Source: Nocardia brasiliensis IFM 10847 (lineage in GTDB: Bacteria > Actinomycetota > Actinomycetes > Mycobacteriales > Mycobacteriaceae). Taken from it: a DNA stretch of 64,000 nt. The stretch covers positions 40,558-104,557 of the forward strand of contig NZ_BAUA01000009.1 in the NCBI RefSeq assembly GCF_000710915.1. Reading direction: 5' to 3'. The first letter of the stretch is position 1. Each line of letters opens with the position of its first letter. The notes under the pieces were generated by a model, which saw nothing but the letters and a program-made list of their open reading frames with translations, made no database searches and was not told the DNA's origin. This document shows positions 19,752-27,853 of this stretch, in pieces. A program made the position numbers and the translations under genes.

Positions 19752-21421
19752 TTCGCGCCGAACTTCTTGCCGAGCGCCGCCAGCGCGGCGGGGTCCAGGC
19801 CGGACGCGCTCATCGGCGCCGCGGCAGCCGGGGCGGGCACCGCCGCGGCGGGCTCGCCCTCGGCCAGTTGCGCAGCGAGTTCGTGCACCGTCGGGAAGGC
19901 GAAAACGGTCTGCACGTCGAGCACGTATCCCTGCTCGGCCAGATCGGTGACCAGGCGCAGCGCGGCGATCGAGTCGCCGCCCAGCGAGAAGAAGGTGTCC
20001 GCGCGGCCGACCTCGTCGTCCTCGTCGAGCTCGAGCACCTTGCGGATCGCCGCCGCGACAACGCGTTCCGCGTCGGTTTGCGGCGCGCCGCCGAGCCCGG
20101 GGCCGCCCGCCAGGTCACCGGCCGCACCCGGCTCGGTGAACAGTGTCGTGCCGATGGCCACGTCGGTGGCGTCGGCCCATGCCGCGCAACGGCTTTCGAG
20201 ATGTGCGGCGAGATCGTCGAGGGCGCTGCGGCCCGACAGGGCCGGGAACTCGAGGGTGACGGTGGCGCCGTCGGAGTCGATCGCGACGTCCACAACGAGG
20301 TCCACCCCATAGGGGCGGGCGGTGCGCCGCTGCAGTTCGCGCACGGTGTATTCGGGCGTGCTGAGCGCGATCGGACCATCGGCCCGCACCCCGACGAGCA
20401 CCTGGAAGAGCGCGCCGGTCACCACCGCGCCGGTGCCCTTCAGCTGATGGGTGAGCCGTTCGATCCTGGTCTGCGCGTGGGACCGGGCCTCGGTGGCGCA
20501 GGCCGCGGTCGCCTCGACGAGTTCCCGGGGCGTGCCCGTCCGCACCGAATCCAGCCGCAACACCACCTGATTGGCGGTATTGCCGAGGACCGTGCCCGAC
20601 TCCGCCGGGGCGGGCGCGACCACACCCACCGGCACATCGTCGCCGAGACCCGCCTCACTGAGCGCCCTGGCCGCGAGCGCGGCGAAGACCACGTCCGCGT
20701 CGTGCTCGCCACGCAAGCGGTCGAACGTGGACCGCGCAAGACGGAAGGACCGGCGCGGACCCTCCGAGCCGGGCTCGTCGTGGAGGATCGGGGTCGCGCG
20801 TTCGGGCAGGTCCGCGAGGCGCGCCGTCCAGTAGGCCAGGTCCGGGTCGTCGGCGGCGGTGCTGCCCAGCGCTTTCAGTTGCGCCGCGACCAGGCTGCGG
20901 TACTGCGCCGCGGCGGGCTCGGCCTGGCCGTGCTCGTAGGCCGTGAAGAGCGCGGCCGCCAGCAGATCCACTGTGCGGTCGTCGGCGGCGACCGGATGCA
21001 CCGTGATCGAAACGACAACACGTTCGGGCAGCGCGTAGCTCCGCAGGCGGATCGGGAGGTCGTGCACCAAGTCGAAGCGATGCACCGCGTCCGAGCGCAG
21101 CGCGGCGTCCAGCGCGGTCTCCTCGATACGGACGGTCTCGACCACGGTGTCCGGAACGGCGACCACGCGCTGATAGGGCACGCGGCGGTCGTCCGGGAAA
21201 ACCGTGCGCAGAATCTCGTGCTCGGTCAGCAGCGCAACGGCTGCCTGCTCGAACGCCTCGTCGTCCAGATCGCCGCTGACCTCCAGCGCGACGAACAGAT
21301 TCGCGGCGGCGGTGCGCCGCAGGCGTTCCGGCAGCAACACGGCCTGCTGCGCGAGTGACAGCGGCGTGCCACGATCACCAGTGGTGGCCCTGGTCGCGTT
21401 TCGCACCAGCGAATCTGACAT
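19748..21421 (-). CDS. Stand-alone degenerate condensation-PCP didomain protein
   Basis: This 557-residue protein has a condensation-like domain (LSLAQQAVLLPERL near the N-terminus) and a C-terminal PCP with an intact attachment serine in FFSLGGDSIAALRL. There is no adenylation domain. The active-site region reads ITVHPVAADDRTVD where HHxxxDG is expected, so the general-base motif is broken and catalysis is doubtful. The PCP would have to be loaded by an A domain in trans, or it may act only as a docking or tethering carrier. The start at 21421 has GGAAGGA eight bases upstream; an in-frame codon at 21448 lacks this. The C-terminal tail is Ala/Pro-rich. A strong iron box lies about 110 bases upstream, and the stop overlaps the next NRPS. 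Confidence 0.8.
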   Translation of the reverse strand: MSDSLVRNATRATTGDRGTPLSLAQQAVLLPERLRRTAAANLFVALEVSGDLDDEAFEQAAVALLTEHEILRTVFPDDRRVPYQRVVAVPDTVVETVRIEETALDAALRSDAVHRFDLVHDLPIRLRSYALPERVVVSITVHPVAADDRTVDLLAAALFTAYEHGQAEPAAAQYRSLVAAQLKALGSTAADDPDLAYWTARLADLPERATPILHDEPGSEGPRRSFRLARSTFDRLRGEHDADVVFAALAARALSEAGLGDDVPVGVVAPAPAESGTVLGNTANQVVLRLDSVRTGTPRELVEATAACATEARSHAQTRIERLTHQLKGTGAVVTGALFQVLVGVRADGPIALSTPEYTVRELQRRTARPYGVDLVVDVAIDSDGATVTLEFPALSGRSALDDLAAHLESRCAAWADATDVAIGTTLFTEPGAAGDLAGGPGLGGAPQTDAERVVAAAIRKVLELDEDDEVGRADTFFSLGGDSIAALRLVTDLAEQGYVLDVQTVFAFPTVHELAAQLAEGEPAAAVPAPAAAAPMSASGLDPAALAALGKKFGAK

Positions 21422-21530
21422 TTTCGATCCTTCCGAGCACCGCGGCAACCACCTGGGAAACCACCGCGGCCACTATCTACCGATCAACCAATCGGGGGCG
21501 GACAGCGCGCAGCTATCCACCCCCGAATTA

Positions 21531-21549
21531 AAGTTAGCCTATCCTAAAC
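21531..21549. promoter_or_regulatory. IdeR/DmdR-like iron box 3
   Basis: On the minus strand it reads GTTTAGGATAGGCTAACTT, one of the best matches in the locus, with AGGCTAA intact. It lies in the gap between the siderophore-binding lipoprotein gene and the C-PCP gene, so the C-PCP / C-A-PCP-E pair has its own iron-regulated promoter. Confidence 0.8.
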
Positions 21550-21576
21550 CAGCTGTGGTCAGCGGACCAGCCGTGC

Positions 21577-22569
21577 CTACTTGCTCACAGCCGCGAACGT
21601 CGGATCCAGCTTGTCCAGCACAAAAGGCACCGACAGCGGCGTCGGGGTATTGATCGCGCTGATCGTCGTCACGTCGACGAAGGCAATACCGTTGCGCTGC
21701 ACCGACGGCAACGCGTCGTAGCCGGGCAGCCGCTTGAACTTCTCCTCGAACGCGGGCAGCGCGCCGCAGACCAGCATGTCGGAGGTCAAGTCCCCCAACC
21801 GCTCCGGCGACAGCGCCAGACGGCCGCCGGCGGGCGCCTCCTGCGCGATCTTCTCGGGGATCGACATGCCGAGCCGATTGAACAGCGTGGCCGAGCCGTC
21901 CTTCGGGTCGGCCAGCACCATCAACTGCGCGGGACCGGTCAGCATGCAGGTGAGGAAGGTCTTACCGCGCAAACCCGGATACCGGTGCGCCACCCCGTCG
22001 ATCCGCCCGTTGACGTCGGCGACCACCTTGTCCGCGTCGGCCTGCCGGTGCAGCACCTTGCCGAGCGTCGCGAGCTGATCCGACCACTGGTCGACCTGCG
22101 CGTTGGGGGTCACCGGTCCGATGGTCGGCGCCAGCTTGGACAACTTCTCGTACATCGCCTTGTCGACCATGAAGCCGGGCACCAGGATCAGGTCCGGTTC
22201 CAGCGCGGCGATCTGCTCCACCACATCGGAGCCCATGCTGAGCACCTTGGCCTCGTTCAACGAATCCGGCACCCACGGCACCTTCGACTTGCTGCCCATC
22301 GAGACGTTGTCCGCGTAGCCGACCGGTGTCACGCCCAGCGCCAACGTGGCGTCGAGCCACTGGTTGCCCAGGGTGACAATCCGTTTCGGGGTGCCGCTGA
22401 CGGCGGTCTCACCCAGCGAATGCGTGATCGTCACCGCACCGGACGCCTCGTCGCTCTTGTCGTCGGAACCACAGGCGGCGGAGGTCAGCAACAGACCCAC
22501 CGCGAGCACCGCGAAAACACGGCCGACCATGCCGCGACCCCGTCCCGCCGTTCTTCGGCCCAGCTTCAT
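21577..22569 (-). CDS. Ferric-siderophore-binding ABC lipoprotein (FecB/FhuD-like)
   Basis: This 330-residue periplasmic-binding-protein-type receptor has an N-terminal hydrophobic signal (VFAVLAVGLLLTSAACGSDD). The cysteine is a likely lipidation site, although the residue at -3 is not the usual Leu. The mature part has the class III features of siderophore binders: TPKRIVTLGNQWLDATLALGV near the start and VVEQIAALEPDLILVPG in the middle, followed by a C-terminal lobe. It should capture ferric siderophore at the cell surface, but no cognate FecCD-type permease is in the window. The start at 22569 has GAGGAG seven bases upstream; the longer frame starting at 22602 would lie inside a possible iron box. 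The gene interrupts the run of NRPS genes, which is an unusual place for a receptor. Confidence 0.85.
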   Translation of the reverse strand: MKLGRRTAGRGRGMVGRVFAVLAVGLLLTSAACGSDDKSDEASGAVTITHSLGETAVSGTPKRIVTLGNQWLDATLALGVTPVGYADNVSMGSKSKVPWVPDSLNEAKVLSMGSDVVEQIAALEPDLILVPGFMVDKAMYEKLSKLAPTIGPVTPNAQVDQWSDQLATLGKVLHRQADADKVVADVNGRIDGVAHRYPGLRGKTFLTCMLTGPAQLMVLADPKDGSATLFNRLGMSIPEKIAQEAPAGGRLALSPERLGDLTSDMLVCGALPAFEEKFKRLPGYDALPSVQRNGIAFVDVTTISAINTPTPLSVPFVLDKLDPTFAAVSK

Positions 22570-22601
22570 TCCGTCACTCCTCATATCCGATCCTCGCCGC
22601 A

Positions 22602-22620
22602 AGAGGCAAGGCTAAGCAAA
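22602..22620. promoter_or_regulatory. Possible iron box 4 (weak)
   Basis: On the plus strand it reads AGAGGCAAGGCTAAGCAAA, which by eye matches about 13 of 19 IdeR consensus positions with AGGCTAA intact. It overlaps the stop codon of the C-A-PCP NRPS and lies 33 bases upstream of the lipoprotein start. If real, it gives the receptor its own iron-controlled promoter. Confidence 0.45.
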
Positions 22621-25600
22621 CACCAGCCAACCATCGTCGGTCCAGGATGCACGATCGCCGGTGCGCACCAGCAACCCTGGTGCGAACGGGTCGGCCAGGA
22701 ACGGCCCGGCCGCCTCGTCGTCCACCCGACCCAGTGCTGCACCACCGATGAAGACCTCACCGAGCACTCCTGGGCGCACCGGCCTGCCCTGCTCGTCGAG
22801 CACCAGCACCCGTGCGCCAGGTATCGGGCGCACCCGGCCGGTACCGTCCAACGGGCCACGCGCCACGGCGCCCACGTATTCCGGTACGGCGTAGGCCACG
22901 GTGCCGACAGAGCTCGGCGCCACCGCCGCTAACAGTGCGGGAAGCGTTGGCGCAGTGTCGGTTCCGGTGAGGTCCCAACGACAGACCGTCGTGGCGTCCG
23001 CGGCGGTGACCTGCGCTGTCCCGGCCGCGGTGCCGACCTCGGTGACGACGTGGGTCACTGCGAATTCCGCGATCAGCGCCGCCAATTCGGCGGGATCGGA
23101 CCACTGCGCCGGTGTCGCGACGACCAGCTGCGCGCCGTCGGCAAGGGCCGCGAACAGTTCGACCGCCGCACGCGCATCGATGCGACGCACCGCGAGCAGC
23201 CGCACATCTCGTGCGTGATAGGCCGGGTCGGCGCGCCGGCACCGCCGATCCGCCGCCACCGCACGGCGATCCGCGACCGCTACCGCCAGCGCCGAGGCGG
23301 GCGGCAGGACACAGGTGTCCGCACCCGATTCCGCCGCGGCACCGAGCAGCGTCGTGACCAAGCGCACCAAGCGGTCGGCCGCGTCGTCGGCCGGTGCGAG
23401 TTCGTCGGGGCGACCGGCGGCCAAGCGGGCGAACAACTCGCCGTACGTCAACGACTTTGTGCCGCAATGGATCGCAGGCCGACTGGCGGGGAAGCTGTGC
23501 CCGCGGCGGATGACCTCGGCCAGGTCCGGCACGTCGACGAGGTCCACGCCGGTGGACCACTCGCCGAGCACCCGGTCACGTTCGGCGGCGGTCAATTCCT
23601 CCGGCGCCGCAACGGGAGTCGCCTCGATGAGCGCGGCCAACCCGGCCACCGTCGGATTGTCGAAAACCATCCGCACGTCGATCGCCACCCCGAATTCGGC
23701 ACGCAGCCGCGGCACCAGGCGGTTGGCCAGCAGCGAATGTCCGCCGAGATCGAAGAACGAGTCGTCGGCGCCGACCCGGTCCAGGCCGAAGATCTCCTGA
23801 TACAGCTCGACGAGCCGAATCTCGGTGGCAGTGCCCGGTTCTCGATAGCCATGGGCGATGCGGACCGGTTCCGGCAGCGCGGCACGGTCGAGCTTGCCGT
23901 GCTTGGTCAGCGGGATCTCGTCGATCAGCGTGAACGCCGCGGGCACCATGTACTCGGGCAGGCTCGCGGCCGCACGTGCACGCACCTGCTCGAGGTCGAG
24001 CTCGCCGGCGGCGGGCACCACGTAGGCCGCGAGCATGGTCCCGATCGACCGGTCCGCCACCGCGACGACCGCACAGTGCCCGACCCCGGGATCCGCCGCG
24101 ATGGTGGCCTCCACCTCACCGAGCTCGATACGGAACCCGCGCACCTTCACTTGCGCGTCGGCGCGACCGACGAATTCGAGCACGCCGTCGGCGCCGCGCC
24201 GGGCCAGATCGCCCGTGCGATACAGCCGCGCGCCCGGCAGGAACGGATCGGCCACGAAACGGTCCGCGGTCGGTCCCGCCCGATGGAGATAACCACGCGC
24301 CAATTGCGCACCCCCCAAATAGATTTCCCCGATCACACCGTGCGGGACCAACTGCAATCGCTCATCGAGCAGGTAGCAGTACACGTTGCGATTCGGCACG
24401 CCGATCGGCACGATCCGGGTGCCCTGTGGACCGTCGACGGGCATATGCGTCGCGGAGACCACGGCTTCGGTCGGCCCGTAGTGGTTGCGCAGTTCCGCGT
24501 CGAAGACCCCGGCGAAGCGATCGGCCACCTCGCCGAGCAACGCCTCGCCGCCGACCGGAACATGGCGCAGCGCACGCCATTCGCTCACTTCGGGCAGCAG
24601 CAGGAAGGTGCTCAGCGTCGACGGCACCATGTGCAGCACGGTGATACCGCAACGGGTGATCAGGTCGGCGACGTACGGGATGTCGCGGAATGCGGCGGGC
24701 TTCGGAATCACCAGGCACGCGCCGACAGTCAGCGTGACGAAGATGTCCAGCAGCGAGGCGTCGAAACTCACCGGCGACGACTGCAACAGCCGATCCTCGG
24801 CCGTCATCCCCCACTCCGCACGGAAGCCGTCCAGGTGCTCGGCGATCGCGGCATGCGAAACCGCCACGCCCTTGGGCTTTCCGGTCGAACCCGAGGTATA
24901 GATGAGGTAGGCGAGATTGCCGGGGCGCAGCGCGCGGACCCGTTCGGGATCGGCCGGATCGTGGTCGGGCAACTCGACCGCGGACTCTTCCGCGGCCACC
25001 AGCTCGACCAAGCCGAACACCAACCGTGGGCGCGCGTCCCGGTAGAACTCCTCGATGCGCTCGTCCGGGTCGGCCGGATCGATCGGCAAGTAGGCGCCAC
25101 CGGCTTTGAGCACCGCCAGCACCGCGACCACGAACTCGACCGAATTGCCCAGGCGCAGCGCGACCGCGTCCTCGGGGCCGACTCCCTGCCCGATCAGCCA
25201 GTGCGCCAGCCGATTCGCGCGACGATTGAGCTGGTCGTAGGTCAGTGCCACGTCGTCGGCACCGTCGTATCGCGGCGCCAGCACCGCCGGTGCGCCGGGG
25301 GTGGCCGCGACGGCACGTTCGAACAGCGCGACCATCGTGGTCGGCGGGGTGTCCACCAGCACACCGTGCGACTGCGCCAGCAACAGCGAACGATCTTGCG
25401 GCCCATACATATCCAGCTCGCCGACCCGGGCGCCCGGCGCGGTCAGCGCGCTGCCGAGCAGCCGGAGGTAGTGCGTGAGCAATTGCTCGACCAGCCCGGG
25501 TTCGACCTCGTCGGCCCAGTACTCGGCCTCGAGGTGGACACCGTGCACGTCGAACACGGCGGTGACCCGCAACGGCACCTGGGGCACCGAGCGGCCGAGG

Positions 25601-26781
25601 TCCAGCGCGGTGACGGTGATGCCGTCGAACTCGAATCCGCGAGGCGTCTCACGCACGCCGAAACCGACCCGCACCAACTGTTCCAGGCCGTCCCGGCCGT
25701 TGCCGCGGTCCGGGTTGATCTCGCGGATCACCCGGTCGATGCCGACTTCCTGGTGTGCGAACGCCGCGGCACAGTTGTCCCGGACGTCCGCGGCGAACTC
25801 CGCGAAGGTGTCGCCAGGCCGGACCGCCGCACGTAGTAGCACCGTGTTGCCGAAGTACCCGATCACCGAGACCGCGGACGCGTCCCGGGTGGACACGGGC
25901 ACCGATACGAGGAAATCCGTTGCCGCCGTGTAGCGGTGGATCAGCGCGTGGAACGCGGCGAGCGCCACCGCGAACGGCGTCGAGTCGTGTTCGCCCGCGA
26001 ACGCGTAGACCCGCGCGAGCAGTTCGGGCGGCACCGCGAGGACGCTGCGCCCGGTCCGGCGGTTCTCGGTATCCGCGACGATCGGCTTGCCCGGCAACTC
26101 GAGCGGATCGGGCAGCGGACGCAGTGTGCGGCGCCAGTATTCGACCGCCGCGTCCTCGGGCGTGCGGGGCGCCTCGCCGAGCACGGCGACATCCACGAAC
26201 TGGGTGCCCGGGCCGGCCGGCGGCTCGGCGCCGTTGTACGCGGCGTTCAGTTCGGCGCGCAGCACACTCCACGAATCGTCGTCCCAGCAGATGGTGTGCG
26301 CGACCAGGATGAAGACGAACTCCTCGGCGCCGGTGCGCACCAGGGTGCAGCGCAGCGGCGCCTCGGCGGCCAGGTCGAAGGGACGGCCGAATTCACGGCG
26401 GGCCAACACTTCCGCGCGCCGGGCCCGGCTCGGTTCGACCAGCTCCGACAGGTCGTGTTCCTGCCAGGACGGCTGTACGTCCGGCCGCACGGTCTGGAAC
26501 GGTTCACCGTCGGCCGCCAGACCGTACGTGGTGTGCAGAATGTCGTGCCGCGCGACGACCGCGCTGACCGCGGCCCGTAACCGCGGCACGGCCAACGGAC
26601 CGGTCAAGCGGTACGCGACACAGATATTGAGGGTGTTGTCCGCGGGATCGCGGGTCTGCAGGAACCAGGCGCGGCGCTGGGCGGCCGACAGCGGGTACCG
26701 CGCACCCTCGCTGGTTTCGGGCGATGGCCGATCGGAGCGACTGTCCCGCAGGCGGTTCGGGGTGTTGGCAATGGTCGACAT
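22612..26781 (-). CDS. Siderophore NRPS, C-A-PCP with a decayed C-terminal A domain
   Basis: The protein has 1389 residues from the ATG at 26781, which has a GAAGGA ribosome site; upstream in-frame sequence is not protein-like. The condensation domain (about 25-430) has AHTICWDDDSW. A complete A domain (460-960) has YTSGSTGKPKG, HYGPTEAV, YRTGD and KHGKLDRA, and the PCP has FFDLGGHSLLANRL. From about residue 1075 a second A domain begins (ELTAAERDRVLGEW, KSLTYGELFARL). It has lost the ATP-loop motif and YGPTE, and it stops abruptly at the A7 region RTGDRASWTDDGWLVFA, without A8-A10 or a PCP. The intact A pocket reads D-A-L-H-P-G-H-V-S by eye. With a monooxygenase and a formyltransferase upstream, hydroxylysine or hydroxyornithine is a plausible substrate. 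The gene is 73 bases after the formyltransferase and probably in the same operon. Confidence 0.9.
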   Translation of the reverse strand: MSTIANTPNRLRDSRSDRPSPETSEGARYPLSAAQRRAWFLQTRDPADNTLNICVAYRLTGPLAVPRLRAAVSAVVARHDILHTTYGLAADGEPFQTVRPDVQPSWQEHDLSELVEPSRARRAEVLARREFGRPFDLAAEAPLRCTLVRTGAEEFVFILVAHTICWDDDSWSVLRAELNAAYNGAEPPAGPGTQFVDVAVLGEAPRTPEDAAVEYWRRTLRPLPDPLELPGKPIVADTENRRTGRSVLAVPPELLARVYAFAGEHDSTPFAVALAAFHALIHRYTAATDFLVSVPVSTRDASAVSVIGYFGNTVLLRAAVRPGDTFAEFAADVRDNCAAAFAHQEVGIDRVIREINPDRGNGRDGLEQLVRVGFGVRETPRGFEFDGITVTALDLGRSVPQVPLRVTAVFDVHGVHLEAEYWADEVEPGLVEQLLTHYLRLLGSALTAPGARVGELDMYGPQDRSLLLAQSHGVLVDTPPTTMVALFERAVAATPGAPAVLAPRYDGADDVALTYDQLNRRANRLAHWLIGQGVGPEDAVALRLGNSVEFVVAVLAVLKAGGAYLPIDPADPDERIEEFYRDARPRLVFGLVELVAAEESAVELPDHDPADPERVRALRPGNLAYLIYTSGSTGKPKGVAVSHAAIAEHLDGFRAEWGMTAEDRLLQSSPVSFDASLLDIFVTLTVGACLVIPKPAAFRDIPYVADLITRCGITVLHMVPSTLSTFLLLPEVSEWRALRHVPVGGEALLGEVADRFAGVFDAELRNHYGPTEAVVSATHMPVDGPQGTRIVPIGVPNRNVYCYLLDERLQLVPHGVIGEIYLGGAQLARGYLHRAGPTADRFVADPFLPGARLYRTGDLARRGADGVLEFVGRADAQVKVRGFRIELGEVEATIAADPGVGHCAVVAVADRSIGTMLAAYVVPAAGELDLEQVRARAAASLPEYMVPAAFTLIDEIPLTKHGKLDRAALPEPVRIAHGYREPGTATEIRLVELYQEIFGLDRVGADDSFFDLGGHSLLANRLVPRLRAEFGVAIDVRMVFDNPTVAGLAALIEATPVAAPEELTAAERDRVLGEWSTGVDLVDVPDLAEVIRRGHSFPASRPAIHCGTKSLTYGELFARLAAGRPDELAPADDAADRLVRLVTTLLGAAAESGADTCVLPPASALAVAVADRRAVAADRRCRRADPAYHARDVRLLAVRRIDARAAVELFAALADGAQLVVATPAQWSDPAELAALIAEFAVTHVVTEVGTAAGTAQVTAADATTVCRWDLTGTDTAPTLPALLAAVAPSSVGTVAYAVPEYVGAVARGPLDGTGRVRPIPGARVLVLDEQGRPVRPGVLGEVFIGGAALGRVDDEAAGPFLADPFAPGLLVRTGDRASWTDDGWLVFA

Positions 26782-26854
26782 GATTCCTTCACCCCCCGGT
26801 TGAGCGTGGCTTCCCGGCTCACGGTCCGAGCCGCGAGCACCCCCTACGCAACCG

Positions 26855-27808
26855 TCAGCCGGCGACCGGCTCCGGCGTGGCGGTGAGATAGCCACCGCGC
26901 CTGAAGAATTCGGCGCCGTCGTGCTCCACGCCATCAGCCGTGCGGACCCGGGTCAGCACCAGGCCGCGATTGCGACCGCGTACCGGATCCGGCCCGCACA
27001 CCACGGTGCCGCCGCCCTCCTGCACGATGACGCGCCCCACGGTGCCGCCGTAGCAGGCCGCCGACACCGACGCCGAGAGCACCTCGATCCGCTCACCCCG
27101 GTAGTAGGCGAACGCCCGGGGGTACGGCTCGGAGAGGGCGCGCACGAAACGCTCCAGATCGACCGCGCTCCACTGCCAATCGATCTGACTGTCCCGATCG
27201 GAACGCTTGTGGAAGTAGGTCCGTTCGGCTTTGTTCTGCGGACGCCAGACCGCGGTACCGGACTCGAGCAGGCTCAGGGCGTCGTGCACCGCGCCGGGAA
27301 TGAGTTCCATCCCGGCGAGCACCAGTTCGGTTCCGGTGGCGTCCGGCGGAATCGGCAGCGAGCGCTGCACCAGGATGTCGCCGGTGTCCAACTGCTCGTC
27401 CATCCGGTGCACGGTGAGCCCGAACTCCGACTCACCGCTGATCAGCGCCCACAGTACCGGCGAGAACCCGGTGAACTTCGGCAACAGCGAATCGTGCAGA
27501 TTGAGCGTCCCGTGCGGCGGCAGGGCGTAGAGTTCGGCGGGCATCCAGGTGTACCAGCTGTTCACCACGATGACATCGGGTTCGGCCCGCTTGACCAGAT
27601 CGATCGTCGCGGCGTCGGCACGCTCGGTCAGGTGTACCGGGACGCCGTGCGCGCGGGCGAGCTCCTCGACCGAATCCGACCAGATCGCCTTATAGGACTG
27701 CGCACTGGCCGGATGGGTCACCGCTAGCACCACCTCGTGCTCCGAATCGAGCAGCGCCTGCAGGGTTTTGCGGCCCCAGGTCTGGAAGCCGAACGACACG
27801 ATGCGCAT
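26855..27808 (-). CDS. Methionyl-tRNA-formyltransferase-like N-formyltransferase for the siderophore
   Basis: This 317-residue protein of the Fmt/ArnA formyltransferase family has the folate-enzyme hallmarks: NLHDSLLPKFTGFSPVLWA with the catalytic His, then DEQLDTGDILVQ with the catalytic Asp. A C-terminal Fmt-like domain follows. It lies between the amino-acid N-monooxygenase and an NRPS, and has its own iron box at the promoter. The likely role is therefore formylation of a side-chain hydroxylamine from formyl-tetrahydrofolate, giving an N-formyl-N-hydroxy iron ligand as in nocobactin. A housekeeping tRNA role is unlikely in this position. The N-terminus MRIVSFGFQTWGRKTLQALL is the usual nucleotide-fold start of the family. 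Confidence 0.88.
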   Translation of the reverse strand: MRIVSFGFQTWGRKTLQALLDSEHEVVLAVTHPASAQSYKAIWSDSVEELARAHGVPVHLTERADAATIDLVKRAEPDVIVVNSWYTWMPAELYALPPHGTLNLHDSLLPKFTGFSPVLWALISGESEFGLTVHRMDEQLDTGDILVQRSLPIPPDATGTELVLAGMELIPGAVHDALSLLESGTAVWRPQNKAERTYFHKRSDRDSQIDWQWSAVDLERFVRALSEPYPRAFAYYRGERIEVLSASVSAACYGGTVGRVIVQEGGGTVVCGPDPVRGRNRGLVLTRVRTADGVEHDGAEFFRRGGYLTATPEPVAG

Positions 27809-27834
27809 GAACCGAACCTCATTCTCGAAATAAG

Positions 27835-27853
27835 TAAGGCTAGCCTAGCCTAT
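27835..27853. promoter_or_regulatory. IdeR/DmdR-like iron box 5
   Basis: On the minus strand it reads ATAGGCTAGGCTAGCCTTA, a strong match to the IdeR consensus. It overlaps the last codons and stop of nbtG and lies 27 bases upstream of the formyltransferase ATG. The formyltransferase-NRPS unit is therefore iron-regulated separately from nbtG. Confidence 0.8.

Noticed and set aside
23050..25836. 928-residue plus-strand frame opposite the C-A-PCP NRPS
   Set aside because: Same antisense artefact; the minus-strand NRPS has all core motifs.
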